This document shows, in pieces, positions 21,947 to 23,909 of a DNA stretch of 23,909 nt (its first letter is position 1; each line of letters starts with the position of its first letter). The translations under genes were made by a program, and so were the position numbers. Source of the DNA: Schlegelella_A sp036272325 (GTDB taxonomy: Bacteria > Pseudomonadota > Gammaproteobacteria > Burkholderiales > Burkholderiaceae_C); assembly GCA_036272325.1 (NCBI GenBank), contig DATAYY010000008.1:1-23909 (forward strand), read 5' to 3'. The notes under the pieces were generated by a model that did not search any database, was not told where the DNA came from, and was given only the letters and a program-made list of their open reading frames with translations.

Positions 21947-23909
21947 TCAGGCGTAGAGCGGATTGATCCGGTCGGCGTCGATCTCGTAGCGCGCGATCGC
22001 CTCGGCGACCTTGGCCGCGGGCACGCTGCCTTCGTCGGCGAGCGCCTTCAGCGCGGCGACGACGATGTAGTGGCGGTCGACCTCGAAGTGGGCGCGCAGC
22101 CGGGTCCGGAAATCGCTGCGGCCGAAGCCGTCGGTGCCGAGCACCTTGTAGGCGCGGCCCTTCGGCAGGAACGCGCGGATCTGCTCGGCGTAGTTCTTCA
22201 TGTAGTCGGTCGATGCGATCACCGGACCGCCAAACTTCTCGAGCTGCTGGGCGACGAAGGGAACGCGCTGGCGCTCGGTCGGATGGAGAAGGTTCCAGCG
22301 CTCGACGTCCTGGCCGTCGCGCGCGAGCTGGTTGAAGCTCGGGCAGCTCCAGACGTTGGCGGCGATGCCCCAGTCCTTGTCGAGCAGGTCGCGCGCGGCG
22401 ATGCTCTCGCGCAGGATCGTGCCGCTGCCGAGCAGGTTGACGCGCGGCGCCTTCTTGCTGCCTTCCTGCAGCAGGTACATCCCCCTGACGATGTCGGGCT
22501 CGCTGCCGAAGCGCAGACCTGGCTGCGCGTAATTCTCGTTCAGCAGCGTCAGGTAGAAGTAGACGTTGTCCTGCTGCTCGACCATCCGCACCAGGCCGTG
22601 GTGCAGGATCACGCCGACCTCGTGCGCGAACGTCGGGTCGTACGAGATGCAGTTCGGGATCGTCTGCGCCAGGATGTGGCTGTGGCCGTCCTCGTGCTGC
22701 AGGCCCTCGCCGTTGAGCGTCGTCCGCCCCGAGGTGCCGCCGAGCAGAAAGCCGCGCGCCTGCATGTCGCCCGCCGCCCAGGCGAGATCGCCGATGCGCT
22801 GGAAGCCGAACATCGAGTAGTAGACGTAGAACGGCACCATGATGCGGTTGTTCGTCGAGTACGACGTCGCCGCCGCGATCCAGCTGCACATGCCGCCGGC
22901 CTCGTTGATGCCTTCCTGCAGCACCTGGCCGGCCTTGTCCTCGCGGTAGTACATGACCTGGTCGCGATCGACCGGGGTGTACTTCTGGCCCTCCGGGTTG
23001 TAGATGCCGATCTGCCGGAACAGGCCCTCCATGCCGAACGTGCGCGCCTCGTCGACCAGGATCGGCACCGCGCGCGGGCCGAGCTCCTTGTCGCGCAACA
23101 GTTGGGTCAGGAAGCGCACGAACGCCTGCGTGGTCGAGATCTCGCGGCCTTCCGCGGTCGGCTCGAGCACCGCCTTGAAGGTGTCGAGCGGCGGCACCTT
23201 GAGCTTCTCGTCGGCGCGCGGGCGCCGCCGCGGCAGGTAGCCGCCGAGCGCCTGGCGGTGCTCGTGCAGGTACTTCATCTCCGGCGTGTCGTCGGCCGGC
23301 TTGTAGAACGGGATGGCTTCGAGCTGGTCGTCGGGAATCGGGATGTTCCAGCGGTCGCGGAACGCCTTGACGTCCTCATCGACCAGCTTCTTGGTCTGAT
23401 GCGCGGTGTTCTTGCCCTCGCCGCTCTTGCCCATGCCGAAGCCCTTGACGGTCTTGACGAGCAGCACCGTCGGCTGGCCCTCGTGGTTGGCGGCGCGATG
23501 AAACGCCGCGTACACCTTCTGCGGATCGTGGCCGCCGCGGTTGAGCCGCCAGATGTCCTCGTCGCTCATCTTCGCGACCGTCTCGAGCAGCTTCGGATCC
23601 TGGCCGAAGAAGTGCTTGCGGACGAACGCGCCGTCGTTGGCCTTCATCGCCTGGTAGTCGCCGTCCAGCGTGTCCATCATGATCTTGCGCAGGATGCCTT
23701 CCTTGTCGCGCGCCAGCAGCGGGTCCCAGTAGGAGCCCCAGATCAGCTTGATGACGTTCCAGCCCGCGCCACGGAACTCGCCTTCCAGCTCCTGGATGAT
23801 CTTGCCGTTGCCGCGCACCGGGCCATCGAGGCGTTGCAGGTTGCAGTTGACGACGAAGATCAGGTTGTCTAGCTTCTCCCGAGCGGCCACGCCGATGGCT
23901 CCCAGCGAT
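21947..23909 (-). CDS. aceE: Pyruvate dehydrogenase E1 component, C-terminal part (5' end outside window)
   Basis: AceE is the thiamine-diphosphate-dependent, homodimeric E1 that decarboxylates pyruvate and acetylates lipoyl E2. About 654 codons are visible, and the frame runs open to the window edge, so the in-frame GTG at 23890 is internal. The visible part starts just after the place of the ThDP motif GDGEMDEPE in E. coli AceE (887 aa), so roughly 240 N-terminal residues are missing. Present are TAREKLDN-like AAREKLDNLIFVVNCNLQR, RGGHDPQKVYAA, VDEARTFGMEGLFRQIGIY with the conserved glutamate, TSYSTNN, YSMFGFQRIGDLAWAAGD and TSGRTTLNGEGLQHEDGHSH. The C-terminus is intact. It is the first gene of the aceE-aceF-lpdA-SMUG1 run. 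Confidence 0.96.
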   Translation of the reverse strand, partial: SLGAIGVAAREKLDNLIFVVNCNLQRLDGPVRGNGKIIQELEGEFRGAGWNVIKLIWGSYWDPLLARDKEGILRKIMMDTLDGDYQAMKANDGAFVRKHFFGQDPKLLETVAKMSDEDIWRLNRGGHDPQKVYAAFHRAANHEGQPTVLLVKTVKGFGMGKSGEGKNTAHQTKKLVDEDVKAFRDRWNIPIPDDQLEAIPFYKPADDTPEMKYLHEHRQALGGYLPRRRPRADEKLKVPPLDTFKAVLEPTAEGREISTTQAFVRFLTQLLRDKELGPRAVPILVDEARTFGMEGLFRQIGIYNPEGQKYTPVDRDQVMYYREDKAGQVLQEGINEAGGMCSWIAAATSYSTNNRIMVPFYVYYSMFGFQRIGDLAWAAGDMQARGFLLGGTSGRTTLNGEGLQHEDGHSHILAQTIPNCISYDPTFAHEVGVILHHGLVRMVEQQDNVYFYLTLLNENYAQPGLRFGSEPDIVRGMYLLQEGSKKAPRVNLLGSGTILRESIAARDLLDKDWGIAANVWSCPSFNQLARDGQDVERWNLLHPTERQRVPFVAQQLEKFGGPVIASTDYMKNYAEQIRAFLPKGRAYKVLGTDGFGRSDFRTRLRAHFEVDRHYIVVAALKALADEGSVPAAKVAEAIARYEIDADRINPLYA

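Noticed and set aside
21368..23872. Open frame of 834 codons on the plus strand
   Set aside because: It is antisense to aceE and aceF, both of which match their families throughout; the plus-strand product has low-complexity composition and no motif.
23888..23890. GTG at 23890 as the start of aceE
   Set aside because: The residues before it (GAIG) continue the aceE family alignment to the window edge, so the gene is truncated here.

Overview
The window looks like chromosomal DNA of a high-GC betaproteobacterium (Burkholderiales/Rhodocyclales-like). The grounds are the strongly G/C-biased third codon positions, a class I polyhydroxybutyrate synthase next to a biosynthetic thiolase, an AceE-type homodimeric pyruvate dehydrogenase whose E3 carries its own lipoyl domain, and two PEP-CTERM exported proteins. 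The assignment is inference from gene content; there is no rRNA or other phylogenetic marker here. No tRNA, rRNA, CRISPR array, insertion sequence or phage gene is visible.

Layout. (1) 1-3188, plus strand: the 3' part of glnD (nitrogen-status sensor) followed after 4 bp by mnmH/selU (tRNA 2-selenouridine synthase). (2) 3192-4655, minus strand: two tandem paralogous PEP-CTERM proteins with GC-rich palindromes around them and a good intrinsic terminator at the end. (3) 4920-10045, minus strand: a tightly packed run reading FAH-family hydrolase > maiA > pgeF > phaC > phaA, with a 4-nt GTGA overlap between maiA and pgeF and only 7 nt between pgeF and phaC. (4) 10142-10687, plus strand: a zinc-ribbon NUDIX hydrolase divergent from that run. 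(5) 10879-17604, plus strand: a drug-efflux operon, tetR > outer-membrane factor > membrane-fusion protein > RND pump, with a palindromic operator candidate in front of tetR and an ATGA overlap between tetR and the outer-membrane factor. (6) 17623-23909, minus strand: aceE (cut by the window end) > aceF > lpdA > a SMUG1-type uracil-DNA glycosylase, convergent with the efflux operon.

How they fit together. AceE/AceF/LpdA make acetyl-CoA from pyruvate. PhaA condenses two acetyl-CoA, and PhaC polymerises (R)-3-hydroxybutyryl-CoA; the reductase PhaB that links them is not here. FAH and MaiA look like the last two steps of an aromatic ring-cleavage route (homogentisate or gentisate type). TetR plus the tripartite RND system should be a self-contained, autoregulated efflux module. 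MnmH and the SMUG1 homologue act in tRNA modification and base-excision repair.

No gene-free stretch exceeds 300 bp. The largest are 4656-4919 (264 bp, GC hairpins) and 10688-10917 (230 bp, tetR operator plus an unexplained segment). Most of the window is ordinary housekeeping. The items most worth a second look are the SMUG1 homologue in the pdh cluster, the tandem PEP-CTERM pair with its palindromes, and the tetR control region.
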